Positions 32,306 to 41,352 of a stretch of 64,000 nt of DNA are shown piece by piece. Origin of the DNA: Amycolatopsis eburnea (GTDB lineage Bacteria > Actinomycetota > Actinomycetes > Mycobacteriales > Pseudonocardiaceae). A program made the position numbers and the translations under genes. The stretch lies in contig NZ_RSEC01000062.1 in NCBI RefSeq assembly GCF_003937945.1, forward strand, positions 124,001-188,000. The letters are read 5' to 3'. The notes beneath the pieces are model-generated. The model ran no database searches. It saw only the letters and a list, made by a program, of their open reading frames with translations, and was not told the DNA's origin. Position 1 is the first letter of the stretch. Each line of letters starts with the position of its first letter.

Positions 32306-33178
32306 TCAGGCCGGTTGAGGTCCGACCTTGCCGACGGCGAGGGCGCCCAGGCGGGTGCCGTGGCGCAGGACGTCCACAGTGGACTCGCCGGCCAGCCAGC
32401 CGGTGAGCACGCCCGCGTCGAACGCGTCGCCCGCGCCGGTGGAGTCGACGCACTCCGCCTCGACCGCCGGGACGCTCGTCACGCCGTCGTGGTTCACCCA
32501 GCTGGCGCCGTCGAGCCCGGCGGTCACGACCACCGCGCCGACCGCGCCGAGCAGCTCCTTCGCCGCCACCGGGTCCGCCGAGCCGGTCAGCGCGACCAGC
32601 TCTTCGGTGTTCGGCATCAGCAGGTCGACACCGCGGACGTCGTCGAGGAACGCCGCCGGGTCGGTGATGTGCGCGGCCGCCTGCGGGTCGACCGACGTCG
32701 TCAGGCCCGCTTCTTTCGCCGCCGCCAGCGCGGCGAGCCCGGCGGCCCGCGACGGCGGGTCGAGCAGCACGTACCCGGACAGGTGCAGGTGGCTCGCCCC
32801 GGCCAGCGCCTCGGGCGTGACGTCTTCGGGCGCGAAGCGCTGGTTCGCGCCGCGGTCGGCCAGCATGCTCCGCTGCCCGGAGCCGTCGACCATCACCACG
32901 ACGCAGCACGTCGGCGCCTCGTCGTCGACGGCGAACGCGCACCGCACGCCCGCTGCCTCCAGCTCCGCGCGGATCAGCCGGCCGCCCGGGTCGTTGCCGA
33001 TCCGCGCGAGCAGCGTCGTCTCCGCGCCGAGGTGCCGCAGCCACAACGCCGTGTTGGCGCCCGAGCCGCCGCCGGTGAACCGGATCTTCGCGCGGGCGTC
33101 GCCGCCGTGCGGCAACGGCTTGTCGTGCCGGGCGATCACGTCGAGGGCCGCGTCGCCGACCACCACGATCCCGGTCAT
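32306..33178 (-). CDS. psuK: PfkB-family kinase, probable pseudouridine kinase
   Basis: A 290-residue ribokinase-fold sugar kinase. PfkB signature 1 is TGGGSGANTALWLRHLG (near 34) and signature 2 holds the catalytic base, DSTGAGDAFDAGVLTGWL (near 240). Its stop-start overlap (ATGA at 3175-3178 of the 33-kb region, i.e. 33175-33178) with psuG indicates that it phosphorylates pseudouridine to the 5'-phosphate for PsuG; other PfkB substrates cannot be excluded from sequence alone. A GTCCACAGTGGAC palindrome lies inside the gene near its 3' end. Confidence 0.8.
   Translation of the reverse strand: MTGIVVVGDAALDVIARHDKPLPHGGDARAKIRFTGGGSGANTALWLRHLGAETTLLARIGNDPGGRLIRAELEAAGVRCAFAVDDEAPTCCVVVMVDGSGQRSMLADRGANQRFAPEDVTPEALAGASHLHLSGYVLLDPPSRAAGLAALAAAKEAGLTTSVDPQAAAHITDPAAFLDDVRGVDLLMPNTEELVALTGSADPVAAKELLGAVGAVVVTAGLDGASWVNHDGVTSVPAVEAECVDSTGAGDAFDAGVLTGWLAGESTVDVLRHGTRLGALAVGKVGPQPA
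32372..32384. repeat. GTCCACWGTGGAC-family palindrome, copy 3
   Basis: An exact GTCCACAGTGGAC inside psuK, encoding Ser-Thr-Val-Asp on the coding strand with an ACT threonine codon that is unusual for this GC content. Confidence 0.55.
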
Positions 33179-34080
33179 GCCAGCGCCACCGCGACTTCGG
33201 CGGCCAGCTTCGCGTTGTTGAGCACGAGCGCTTCGTTCGCGTCGATGCTCACGCCGTCGCTGGCGGTGTGGAAGTGCTCCAGCAGCACCGGCGTGACGTC
33301 GGCGCCGTGCACGCCCCGCTCGTTGACCAACGCGAGGCCTTCGGCCAGCAGCCGGTCGTGCAGCGCCGTGTCCATTTCGGACTCTTCGGGGATCGGGTTG
33401 GCCAGCAGGACACCGGAATCCGCGTACGCGCGGTGCGCGGCGACCACGGCGGCGGCCTGCTTCGGGTCGTCGACCCGCCAGCCGACCTGGTGCCCGGACG
33501 AGCGCAGGTAGAACGCCGGGAAGTCGTCGGTGCGGTAGCCCAGCACCGGCACCGAGTTCGTCTCCAGCACCTCGAGGGTGGCCGGGATGTCGAGCACCGA
33601 CTTCACGCCGGAGCAGACCACCACGGTCGGCACCTTCGCCAGCACGCCGAGGTCCGCCGAGACGTCCCACGACTGCGCGGCGCCGACGTGCACGCCGCCG
33701 AGCCCGCCGGTGGCGAACATCCCGATGCCCGCGGCGGCGGCCAGCGCCGACGTGCTCGCCACGGTCGTCGCGCCCGAGCGGCCGAGCCCGACGGCGGGGC
33801 CGAGGTCGCGCAGCGACAGCTTGTCCAGCCCGGCGTCCGGCGCGCAGACCCGCTCCAGCTCGGCGGGGGAGAGGCCGACGACGACCCGGCCGTCGAGCAC
33901 CGCGATCGTGGCCGGGACGGCCCCGCCGTCGCGCACCACGCGCTCGAGGCGCCGGGCGACGTCCAGGTTGCGGCCCGGCGGCAGGCCGTGGGACAGGATG
34001 GTGCTCTCCAGCGCGACGACGGGGTGCCCGTCACGCAGCGCCGAGGCGATCTCTTCGTGCAGGTGGAGTGGGGTGGTCAC
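33175..34080 (-). CDS. psuG: Pseudouridine-5'-phosphate glycosidase
   Basis: A 301-residue protein matching PsuG throughout: ALESTILSHGLPPGRN (near 23, with the catalytic Glu), ATIAVLDGRVVVGL (near 57), the GMFATGGLGGVHVGA block (near 118) and the lysine motif VVCSGVKSVLDIPATLE (near 153). It splits pseudouridine 5'-phosphate into uracil and ribose 5-phosphate using a Mn2+-assisted Schiff base. The start is GTG 34080. First gene of a psuG-psuK pair; the HD-domain gene lies 9 bp upstream on the same strand. Confidence 0.93.
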   Translation of the reverse strand: MTTPLHLHEEIASALRDGHPVVALESTILSHGLPPGRNLDVARRLERVVRDGGAVPATIAVLDGRVVVGLSPAELERVCAPDAGLDKLSLRDLGPAVGLGRSGATTVASTSALAAAAGIGMFATGGLGGVHVGAAQSWDVSADLGVLAKVPTVVVCSGVKSVLDIPATLEVLETNSVPVLGYRTDDFPAFYLRSSGHQVGWRVDDPKQAAAVVAAHRAYADSGVLLANPIPEESEMDTALHDRLLAEGLALVNERGVHGADVTPVLLEHFHTASDGVSIDANEALVLNNAKLAAEVAVALA

Positions 34081-34089
34081 GAGGGACCA

Positions 34090-34707
34090 TCATCGGTGAT
34101 CGGTTCGCCCGCCGCGCCAGTGGGTCAGCTCGGCCGTGAGGTTCTTTTCCGCGGCCGTCGCCCAGCGTGCTCGCGCCGCTTCGCTGCGGTACAGCTCGCG
34201 CGCGAGCATCCCTTCCAGCACCGCGGCGCGGCCTTCGCGCCAGACGTCGTCGGGGTACTTCGCGTACTCCTGGCGCACGCCTTCCGCGTAGGCCGCGTAC
34301 CGGTCCGGCGGTGCGCCGAGGACGGCCAGGTCGGCGTCGAGCAGGGCGGTCGCGAGGTGGTCGCCGGGCGGCGCGTCGTGCGTGATCGTGGCGAGGATCA
34401 GGCCTTCGACCCGCTCGACGTGCGCTTCGGCGACCCCGTCGAGCGCTTCACGGGCCCACGCCGCGCTGGCGCGTTCGTCTTCGCCGGGCTTCGCGTCGTA
34501 CACGACGTCATGCGCCCAGGCGGCGACGGCGAGCACCGCGCGCTCGGTGTCGCCGAGGTCCCCGGCCAGCCAGGCGGAGTCGCGGACGACGCCGGCCGCG
34601 TGCGCCAGCGTGTGGTAGCGGCGGTGGGGCTCGCCGTAGCGCGCTTCGAGCCGCGGCCGGGCGCCGGCCTGGCCGCCCAGCGCCGCCACGGCGTCGTCCC
34701 ACTCCAT
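34090..34707 (-). CDS. HD-superfamily metal-dependent phosphohydrolase
   Basis: A 205-residue HD-domain protein. Metal ligands are the His in RRYHTLAHAAGVV (near 31), the HD pair in AVAAWAHDVVYDA (near 66) and an Asp in ALLDADLAVLG (near 122). It belongs to the predicted-phosphohydrolase group often encoded beside nucleotide-catabolism genes, and the psuGK neighbours support a nucleotide or sugar-phosphate substrate. ATG 34707 overlaps the Spo0M stop by one base (TGATG). Confidence 0.82.
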   Translation of the reverse strand: MEWDDAVAALGGQAGARPRLEARYGEPHRRYHTLAHAAGVVRDSAWLAGDLGDTERAVLAVAAWAHDVVYDAKPGEDERASAAWAREALDGVAEAHVERVEGLILATITHDAPPGDHLATALLDADLAVLGAPPDRYAAYAEGVRQEYAKYPDDVWREGRAAVLEGMLARELYRSEAARARWATAAEKNLTAELTHWRGGRTDHR

Positions 34708-35495
34708 CAGTCGAAGATCCCGCGGGGGCGGGCCAGCTGGCCGAGCCAGTCTTCGAGCTGCTTCTCCCAGTTCACGTCCGGCTTCATGGTGAACATCCCC
34801 ACGAAGTCCTGCCCGCGCCCGCCGAAGCCGCCGGTCTTGCTCACCCGGACCCGCTTGGTGACCTCGAGGACGACGTCCGTGCGGTCCGCCGAGGCCAGGA
34901 AGGTGACCGCGACCTGCGAGAAGATGCTCGCGAAGCGCGGCGAAGGCGCGAAGCGGATCTCCTGGAAGAACGGCAGCTGCTGCTGGGCGCCGTCGACGCG
35001 GCCCTGTTCGAGGATCGCCTCGCGGAAGGTGAACCCGATCCGGCTGAGCGCGTCGAGCACCCGCTTCTGCGCCGGGAGCGGCTCGATCGCGACGGCGTCG
35101 GCGTCGAACGGGTCGCTCACCGCGGCGGCCAGGTCGAGCTCGGCCCGGACGCCGACCGCCATCCCGGCGAGCGGCTTGCCGTAGACGCTGGTCACCGGCG
35201 TCTCCCAGGGCAGCGGCACCTCGAACGGCACCCGGACCTGCTGGCCGGCCCGGATGGTTTCGCGGCCGGCGAGCTGCCGCGTGCCGAAGGGGAGGTCTTC
35301 GGTCTTGTCCTCGCCGGGGACCCGGACGCGCGCCAGCAGCGTCACCGAGAGGCCCTTGATCTCCTGGTCGACCTCGCCGCCGAGCAGCAGGACCTCGCCG
35401 TGCAGGGGACGGCCGGGAGCGGCGGCGGTGTCGAGCAGCCGGGCGTCGATCCGGGCCCCGCCGGAGCCGAACGTCGCGAGCACCTTCTGGAACAT
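34707..35495 (-). CDS. SpoOM (Spo0M) arrestin-like protein
   Basis: A 262-residue protein of the sporulation-control Spo0M family: N-terminal FQKVLATFGSGGARIDARL, arrestin-like beta-sandwich halves with GEVLLLGGEVDQEIKGLSV and RVPFEVPLPWETPVT, and a tail around KPDVNWEKQLEDWLGQL. In Bacillus it influences sporulation timing; in non-sporulating actinomycetes the role is unknown. ATG 35495 is chosen over the longer open frame because MFQKV is the typical family start. Divergent from DUF3039. Confidence 0.85.
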   Translation of the reverse strand: MFQKVLATFGSGGARIDARLLDTAAAPGRPLHGEVLLLGGEVDQEIKGLSVTLLARVRVPGEDKTEDLPFGTRQLAGRETIRAGQQVRVPFEVPLPWETPVTSVYGKPLAGMAVGVRAELDLAAAVSDPFDADAVAIEPLPAQKRVLDALSRIGFTFREAILEQGRVDGAQQQLPFFQEIRFAPSPRFASIFSQVAVTFLASADRTDVVLEVTKRVRVSKTGGFGGRGQDFVGMFTMKPDVNWEKQLEDWLGQLARPRGIFD

Positions 35496-35553
35496 GCCGT
35501 GGATCCTGCCAGGCCGGGGACCGTCCGGGGCGGGACTCGGGCACAATGGACGG

Positions 35554-35796
35554 GTGAGCACCGAGACGCTGACGAAGCCGGAAACCACGCCCGAGGGCAC
35601 GGACACCACCGACGACGACTCGCCGAAGATGTTCCACTACGTGAAGAAGAACAAGATCGCCGAGAGCGCGGTCATGGGCAACCACGTGGTGGCGCTGTGC
35701 GGCGAGGTCTTCCCGGTGACGAAGTCGCCGAAGCCCGGCTCGCCGGTCTGCCCGGCGTGCAAGGAGATCTTCGACGGGTTGCGCCCGGGCGAGTGA
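35554..35796 (+). CDS. DUF3039 zinc-binding protein
   Basis: An 80-residue actinobacterial protein: acidic N-terminus, then FHYVKKNKIAESAVMGNHVV, ALCGEVF and CPACKEIFDGL. The His plus three Cys (H, C, CxxC) form a likely zinc site. Its function is not known. GTG 35554 is the only start that gives the family length. It ends 14 bp before a terminator hairpin. Confidence 0.87.
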   Translation: MSTETLTKPETTPEGTDTTDDDSPKMFHYVKKNKIAESAVMGNHVVALCGEVFPVTKSPKPGSPVCPACKEIFDGLRPGE

Positions 35797-35810
35797 TCCC
35801 GGCCTGAACC

Positions 35811-35832
35811 CCCGGCGGGTGTTCCCGCCGGG
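35811..35832 (+). terminator. Terminator hairpin after DUF3039
   Basis: A perfect 9-bp stem CCCGGCGGG/CCCGCCGGG with a 4-nt loop, followed by TCTTC. Probably an intrinsic terminator with a weak U-tract. Confidence 0.65.
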
Positions 35833-35960
35833 TCTTCGGGCTGTCCGGAACCGGACAAGTCGTCGAACAAACGTGAAAAACCTTCATTCGGCGGGTGTGC
35901 CGGGTGCCGGTGACCTGGTAAATCCAGCGGGCCAGGTCCCCTCACCCACCGGAGCCGCAC

Positions 35961-36797
35961 ATGCGCAGAACCGGGATCGTGCTCACCCTCGCCGCCCTGC
36001 TGGCCGTGGTCTCGCCCGCACTGGCCCAGGCCGTCACCGGCTGGACGGAAGTCGGCCGCGACCAGGCCAGAGCCCTCGACGAGAGCCAAGGCCTCGCGAC
36101 GATCGTGCGGCCGTCGGGCACCACCATCCGCTACACCGGGATCGGCACCATCCCGGCCGACCTGAACTCCCAGGGCTGGAACCACGTCGGCGACCCGGGC
36201 TCGGCCCAGGGCTGGTACGTCGAGCCCTACCAGCGTGACGACCGCGGCGCGAAGCTCTTCCGCGTCCAGGCGCCGGACGGCTCGTGGAAGAACTTCAAGC
36301 ACACCCTCGAGTCGTGGGAAGCGAACAACAACTCCTTCGCCGCGGTCTCGCCGGACGCCCGGTGGATGGTGGCGGGGGAGTGGGGCACGATGGACCGCCT
36401 CCTGGTCCACCCGATGCCCGGCGCGGCGGCGACCGACCCGGCGCAGAACCTGCCGCTGGCCGGCACGATCCGCCTCGACCACCCGGTCCGCGACGTCCAG
36501 GGCTGCGACTTCCAGACGGCCACCCGCCTGCTCTGCGCGTCGGACGACCCGGACGGCAGCCTCTTCGGCACCACGAAGCCGTTGCTGCAGATCGACCTGG
36601 CCGGCCCGCTGGCCGGTTCGGACGTCAGCGGCCACGTCACCTCGCTGGGCCAGCTGCCCCTGCGCAGCGGCTGCGGCGGGAACTTCGAGGTCGAGGGCAT
36701 CGACTTCGACGAGCGCGACAACACGCTGCGGGTGATCGTCATGTCGCCGAGCATCTGCATCCTCTTCGACAGCATGACCTACCGCTTCAAGCAGTAG
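35961..36797 (+). CDS. Secreted protein of unknown function
   Basis: A 278-residue exported protein with a signal peptide (MRRTGIVLTLAALLAVV, cleavage near ALAQA, about 23). The mature part repeats short beta-type segments: DGSWKNFKHTLESWE, SPDARWMVAGEWGTMDRLLV and GCDFQTATRLLCASDDPDG. Together with NFEVEGIDFDERDNTLRV these resemble blades of a WD/SMP30-like beta propeller; four Cys could make two disulfides. No catalytic motif is recognised. ATG 35961 has GGAG about 8 nt upstream. It ends at a perfect 46-bp palindrome. Confidence 0.7.
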   Translation: MRRTGIVLTLAALLAVVSPALAQAVTGWTEVGRDQARALDESQGLATIVRPSGTTIRYTGIGTIPADLNSQGWNHVGDPGSAQGWYVEPYQRDDRGAKLFRVQAPDGSWKNFKHTLESWEANNNSFAAVSPDARWMVAGEWGTMDRLLVHPMPGAAATDPAQNLPLAGTIRLDHPVRDVQGCDFQTATRLLCASDDPDGSLFGTTKPLLQIDLAGPLAGSDVSGHVTSLGQLPLRSGCGGNFEVEGIDFDERDNTLRVIVMSPSICILFDSMTYRFKQ

Positions 36798-36802
36798 CTA
36801 CG

Positions 36803-36848
36803 ACGGCGAAGGCCCGCACTTTCACGTGAAAGTGCGGGCCTTCGCCGT
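36803..36848. terminator. 46-bp perfect loop-less palindrome
   Basis: The 23-bp arms, starting ACGGCGAAGGCCCGCAC, meet at CAC/GTG with no mismatch and no spacer; the centre is CTTTCACGTGAAAG. It lies between the convergent secreted-protein stop (36797) and RND stop (36861). A bidirectional terminator is likely; extrusion as a cruciform is possible. Confidence 0.7.
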
Positions 36849-36860
36849 GCGGTCGGGCCG

Positions 36861-39800
36861 TCAGGCCGTGGGGGCGGGGTCCAGGGACTCCGACTCCGGG
36901 GCCTTCGCCGGGTTGCGGCGCGCCTCGCGACGCGCGCGGCGGCGTTCCTTGCGGGTTTCGACCATCGTGTACAGCGTCGGGACCAGCACCAGGGTCAGCA
37001 GCGTCGAGCTGACCAGGCCGCCGATCACCACGATGGCGAGCGGCTGGCCGATGAAGCCGCCCTGGCCGGTGATGCCCAGCGCCATCGGCACCAGCGCGAA
37101 GATCGTCGCCGCCGCGGTCATCAGGATCGGGCGCAGCCGGCGCCGGCCGCCCTCGGTGACCGCCTCCGAGACGCTCATCCCTTCGGCCCGGTACTGGTTG
37201 ATCAGGTCGATCAGGACGATGGCGTTCGTCACCACGATGCCGACCAGCATCAGCATCCCGATCAGGGCCGGGAGGCCGAGCGCGGTGCCGGTCGCCAGCA
37301 GCAGGCCGATCGCGCCGGTCGCCGCGAACGGGATCGACACCAGCAGGATCAGCGGCTGGATCAGGCTGCGGAACGTCGCCACCATGATCAGGAACACGAT
37401 CGCGATCGCCGCCAGCAGCGCCAGGAACAGGTTCGAGAACGCCTCCTGCTGGTCCTGGCTGACACCGCCGAGCGAATAGGACGCGCCGCCGGTGAACGTC
37501 AGGCCGTCCAGCTTGGCCTTGATGTCCGCGGTCGTCTTGCTCAGGTTGTCCCCGGTGTTCTTGGCGGTGACCGTGGTCGACAGGTCGCCGCCGGTGCGGT
37601 GCACCGACGCCGGGCCGTCCACAGTGGACACCTTCGCTACCTCGTCGAGCCGGACGACCCCCGCGGGACCCGGGATCGGCAGCCCGCGGACCTGGTCGAC
37701 CGTCACCGGAGCCGTACCGGCGCGCAGCACGATGTCCGTGCGCTGCCCGCCGACCGGCAGCTGCGTCACCGTGCGGCCGGCGATCGCCTGGTTGGCGACC
37801 TGGCCGATGGTGCTCGCCGACAGCCCGCGCGCGGCGGCCGCGGCGTCGTCCACCTCGACCTGCACCCGCGGCGAGCCGACGCTCAGGTCGCTGGACACCT
37901 CGGTCAGCCCGGACACCCCGCGCAGCGCCTGCACCACCTGGTCGGACGCCGGCTTGAGGGCGGTCTCCGACGGCGCGGTCACCGTCACCGAGACCTGGTC
38001 GGAGTTGAACCCGGACGCGTCCGCGCCGATCTTGATCTCGCCCAGCTCGGGCCGCGACGTCAGCTTCCCGCGCAGCCGGTCCGACAGCGCGTCGAGGTCG
38101 GTGTCCTTCGCGACGGTGACCGAGATGCTCGTGTTGGTGCCGCCGCCGAAGCCGAACGCGCCCCCGCCGCCGATGCTGACCTGGTAGGTCCGCACCGCAG
38201 GCTCCGCGGCCAGGGCCTGCTCGACCGTCGCCGCCGCCTTCTCCTTGGCCTCGACGCTGGTGCCCGCGGGCAGCTTCTGCGTCATGTTCAGCGTGGTGCC
38301 GCCGGACTGGTCCAGGAAGTTCGTGTTGAGCCGCGTCGCGAGCCCGACCGTGCCGGCGAAGATCAGCAGTGCCAGCAGCACGACGGTCAGCCGCCGCCTG
38401 GTCGCGAACCGGATCACCGGCAGGTACGCCCGCTGCAGCAGGCCACGGCGTTCCTTCTCGACGGCCGCTTCGCGCGCCCGCTCGGCTTCGATGGCGTCCG
38501 CCGGGACGGCCGGCCGCTTCAGGAACCAGTACGCCAGCACCGGGACCACGGTCAGCGACACGAGCAGCGAAGCCAGCAGCGCCACCGTCACCGTGATCGC
38601 GAACGGCGAGAACAGCTCCCCGACGAACCCGCCGACGAACGCGATCGGCAGGAACACCGCGACGGTCGTCAGCGTGGACGACGTCACCGCGCCGGCCACC
38701 TCGCGGACGCCGTCGAGCACCGCCCGCTGCTTCTCCTCGCCGTAGGCCAGGTGCCGCTTGATGTTCTCCAGCACGACGATCGAGTCGTCGACCACCCGGC
38801 CGATCGCGATGGTCAGCGCGCCGAGGGTGAGCAGGTTGAGCGACAGGTCGCCGGTCCACAGCGCCAGCAGCGCGACCACCACCGACAGCGGGATCGACAC
38901 CGCGGTCACCAGCGTCGAGCGCACCGACAGCAGGAACAGCAGGATGACGACGACGGCGAACGCCAGGCCCAGCAGGCCTTCGGTGGTCAGGCCGCTGATC
39001 GCGTCCTTCACCGGGGTGCCCTGGTCGAACACCACGTTCATCTCGGCGCCGGTCTTCTTCGCCAGCTCCGGCAGCTTGTCGCGCACGGCGTCGGAGATCG
39101 CGACGGCGTTCCCGTTGTCCACCATGGTGATCGACAGGCCGAGGCTCGGCTTGCCGTTGGTGCGCGTGATCGACGTCGGCGGCGCGAAGCCGGCCTGGAC
39201 GCCGGCGACGTCACCCAGCTTCACCGGGCCGCGCCCGCGCGCGGCGGTACTGGGCGTCAGGTAGAGGCCGCGGATCGTGTCCACAGTGGTCTGCCCGCCG
39301 CCGACCTGGACGCTCAGCGTCTTGCCGCCTTCGGTCAGCGTGCCGGCCGGGATCGCGGCGCCCGCCGTCTGCAGCGTGGTGGCGATCGACGTGGGGTCGA
39401 CGCCCGCCGCGGCCAGCTTCGCGTAGTCGAGCGTGATCGTGACGCGCGGCTGCTGCACGCCGGTCACGGTCACCGTGCGGACGCCCTCGATCTTCCGCAG
39501 CTCCGGCGCGACCTGGTCGGTCAGCGCGGGCGCGAGCGCCTGCGGGTCCCCGGCCGTGCCCGCGGCGACCAGCACCACCGGCAGGTCGTCGGTGCTCCCG
39601 GCGGACACGGCGGGCTCGGAGTTCTGCGGCAGCCGCGGCCGGACCTGGTTCACCACCTGCTGGATCTGCTGGACGGCGGCGTCGATGTCGGTGCCGAACT
39701 CGAACTGCGCGACCACGCGCGAAACGCCGTCGGACGACGTCGAGTTGACCTCCTCGAGCCCCTTCAGCCCCTGCAGCGCGCCTTCCAGCGGCTCGGTGAC

Positions 39801-39989
39801 CTGGCGGTCGACCGCGTCCGGCGAAGCGCCCGCGTACGCGGTGACGATCTGGGCCTGCGGGAACTGCAGGGACGGGAAGAGCTGCTGCTTGATCTGCGGC
39901 AGCGCGAACGCCCCGAACCCGACGACGACGAGCGCGAGCAGGCCGATCAGGCTTCGGTTGCGCAGGCTCAATCTGGCCAGCACGGACAT
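36861..39989 (-). CDS. RND-family efflux transporter (AcrB/SwrC-like)
   Basis: A 1042-residue resistance-nodulation-division pump with the standard 12-helix layout: helix 1 GLLALVVVGFGAFALPQI, two large extracytoplasmic domains (about 30-340 and 560-870) and two 5-6 helix bundles. Proton-relay aspartates are present in helix 4: IAIGRVVDDSIVVLENI (near 410). The AcrB-type GxxxN/D motif recurs in the second half at LVGIVVTNAIVLIDLINQY. No membrane-fusion or outer-membrane partner is nearby, as usual in Gram-positive RND pumps. ATG 39989 starts MSVLARLSLRNRSLIG. Two GTCCACAGTGG-type palindromes lie inside it. Confidence 0.9.
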   Translation of the reverse strand: MSVLARLSLRNRSLIGLLALVVVGFGAFALPQIKQQLFPSLQFPQAQIVTAYAGASPDAVDRQVTEPLEGALQGLKGLEEVNSTSSDGVSRVVAQFEFGTDIDAAVQQIQQVVNQVRPRLPQNSEPAVSAGSTDDLPVVLVAAGTAGDPQALAPALTDQVAPELRKIEGVRTVTVTGVQQPRVTITLDYAKLAAAGVDPTSIATTLQTAGAAIPAGTLTEGGKTLSVQVGGGQTTVDTIRGLYLTPSTAARGRGPVKLGDVAGVQAGFAPPTSITRTNGKPSLGLSITMVDNGNAVAISDAVRDKLPELAKKTGAEMNVVFDQGTPVKDAISGLTTEGLLGLAFAVVVILLFLLSVRSTLVTAVSIPLSVVVALLALWTGDLSLNLLTLGALTIAIGRVVDDSIVVLENIKRHLAYGEEKQRAVLDGVREVAGAVTSSTLTTVAVFLPIAFVGGFVGELFSPFAITVTVALLASLLVSLTVVPVLAYWFLKRPAVPADAIEAERAREAAVEKERRGLLQRAYLPVIRFATRRRLTVVLLALLIFAGTVGLATRLNTNFLDQSGGTTLNMTQKLPAGTSVEAKEKAAATVEQALAAEPAVRTYQVSIGGGGAFGFGGGTNTSISVTVAKDTDLDALSDRLRGKLTSRPELGEIKIGADASGFNSDQVSVTVTAPSETALKPASDQVVQALRGVSGLTEVSSDLSVGSPRVQVEVDDAAAAARGLSASTIGQVANQAIAGRTVTQLPVGGQRTDIVLRAGTAPVTVDQVRGLPIPGPAGVVRLDEVAKVSTVDGPASVHRTGGDLSTTVTAKNTGDNLSKTTADIKAKLDGLTFTGGASYSLGGVSQDQQEAFSNLFLALLAAIAIVFLIMVATFRSLIQPLILLVSIPFAATGAIGLLLATGTALGLPALIGMLMLVGIVVTNAIVLIDLINQYRAEGMSVSEAVTEGGRRRLRPILMTAAATIFALVPMALGITGQGGFIGQPLAIVVIGGLVSSTLLTLVLVPTLYTMVETRKERRRARREARRNPAKAPESESLDPAPTA
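37617..37629. repeat. GTCCACWGTGGAC-family palindrome, copy 4
   Basis: An exact GTCCACAGTGGAC in the RND gene (Ser-Thr-Val-Asp-Gly). A degenerate copy (TCCACAGTGGT) lies in the same gene at 39280-39290. Confidence 0.55.
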
Positions 39990-40078
39990 GGCTTCGGGAA
40001 CCCCCTCGGGAACGACGCGGCGATCGATGCCGTCGTCAGCGACCCGCAGAGCCTCCCATGCCCGACCTGAGGAGCGAC

Positions 40079-41224
40079 TCAGTCTGAGGGTGGATTCCGG
40101 GTCGTCCCAGGGGAGGAGACCCGACCCTGAGGAGCGCTGGGTGCCGGGTCCGGTGCGCTCGGTGACGGGGTGTCCTCTTCGGACGGTGCGCTGCCGTTCC
40201 CGGCCCCGTCTTCGGCGCGCGGGCGCTTGAGCGGCGTGGTCGTGCGCTCCCACAGCTTGCGGCCCTCTTCGGTGCGCAGCCGCTCGGAAGCGCGTTCCAT
40301 CTCCAGCCGCCGCCACCTGCGCCGCTGCCGCCGGGTCGCCTTCGCCGGCCACAGCTCCTGGATCGCGCTGTTGAAGTACGCCCCGCCGACCACGGCCAGC
40401 CCGATGAAGAACATCAGCAGCAGGAACGCGATCGGCGCGGCGAGCGCGCCGTAGGTGTAGCCGGTCTTGGTGATCCAGTTCAGGTAGACGCGCAGGCCGA
40501 CCGACGAGAGCAGGAACACGACCATGGCGAGCACCGCGCCGGGCAGCCCGCGGTGCCACGGCAGCTTCCGCGGCAGCGCGAGCTTGTACAGCGTGGTCAG
40601 CGCCAGGGTGATCATCGCGCCGAGCGCCGGGAAGTACAGCGCGCTCACCCACGACGTCACGGTCGGGCGCCAGTCCGCCGGGAAGAACTCCGGCAGCAGG
40701 TCGGGGCCGATCGCCAGCAGCGGCAGCCCGACCACCAGGATCACCAGGCCGCACAGGTAGAGCAGGAGCGCGAAGATCCGCTGCCAGACGTCGTTGCGGA
40801 CGCCGTACTGGTCGTGCGCGACGGTGATCGCGTCCACGAACGACGACATCGCCGACGAGCCGGCCCAGAGCGAGATCAGGAAGCCCACCGAGACGATCTC
40901 GCCCTTGCCGACGGTGAGGATGCTGTTCACGGTCGGCTCGATGATGTCCTGGACGGCGTTGGCGCTGAACACCGTCCGGCAGAACCCGATGATGCGGTCG
41001 TGCACGGCGGACACGACGCCGGTGCCGAACCACTCGCCGACGAAGCCCAGGCTGCCGAGCAGCCCGAGCAGCAGCGGAGGCAGCGACAGCGTCTGCCAGA
41101 AGGCCGCCTCGGCGGCCTCGGAGAAGATGTTGCCCTCCCAGGCCTTGGCGAGCGTGCGCGTGAGAAGGCGCCACGGCCCCTTGCGGGCCACCTTCGTCGC
41201 ACCGGACGGCTGCACCTCACCCAT
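40079..41224 (-). CDS. YihY/BrkB family membrane protein, long paralogue
   Basis: A 381-residue YihY protein: EGNIFSEAAEAAFWQTLSLP (amphipathic entry to helix 1), six membrane segments, with SVGFLISLWAGSSAMSSFVD and YGALAAPIAFLLLMFFIGLA, and a conserved VGGAYFNSAIQE. A 100-residue hydrophilic tail follows: basic (RRQRRRWRRLEMERASE), then Ser/Pro/acidic. It differs from the shorter copy at 953-1972 in this tail. ATG 41224 and 41245 are both possible starts. Divergent from the helicase gene. Confidence 0.85.
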   Translation of the reverse strand: MGEVQPSGATKVARKGPWRLLTRTLAKAWEGNIFSEAAEAAFWQTLSLPPLLLGLLGSLGFVGEWFGTGVVSAVHDRIIGFCRTVFSANAVQDIIEPTVNSILTVGKGEIVSVGFLISLWAGSSAMSSFVDAITVAHDQYGVRNDVWQRIFALLLYLCGLVILVVGLPLLAIGPDLLPEFFPADWRPTVTSWVSALYFPALGAMITLALTTLYKLALPRKLPWHRGLPGAVLAMVVFLLSSVGLRVYLNWITKTGYTYGALAAPIAFLLLMFFIGLAVVGGAYFNSAIQELWPAKATRRQRRRWRRLEMERASERLRTEEGRKLWERTTTPLKRPRAEDGAGNGSAPSEEDTPSPSAPDPAPSAPQGRVSSPGTTRNPPSD

Positions 41225-41352
41225 GACGTGTCCAGCATGGTCCATCGCCGCTGATTTGGCTCGTCACACCCCCTGCGGCCGGGCGTGTCGGGGGACATCA
41301 CCCGTGCCGGTGCCCGGAACTGTCGGACCCGGCCGGTAGACTCGCTCCAGTG

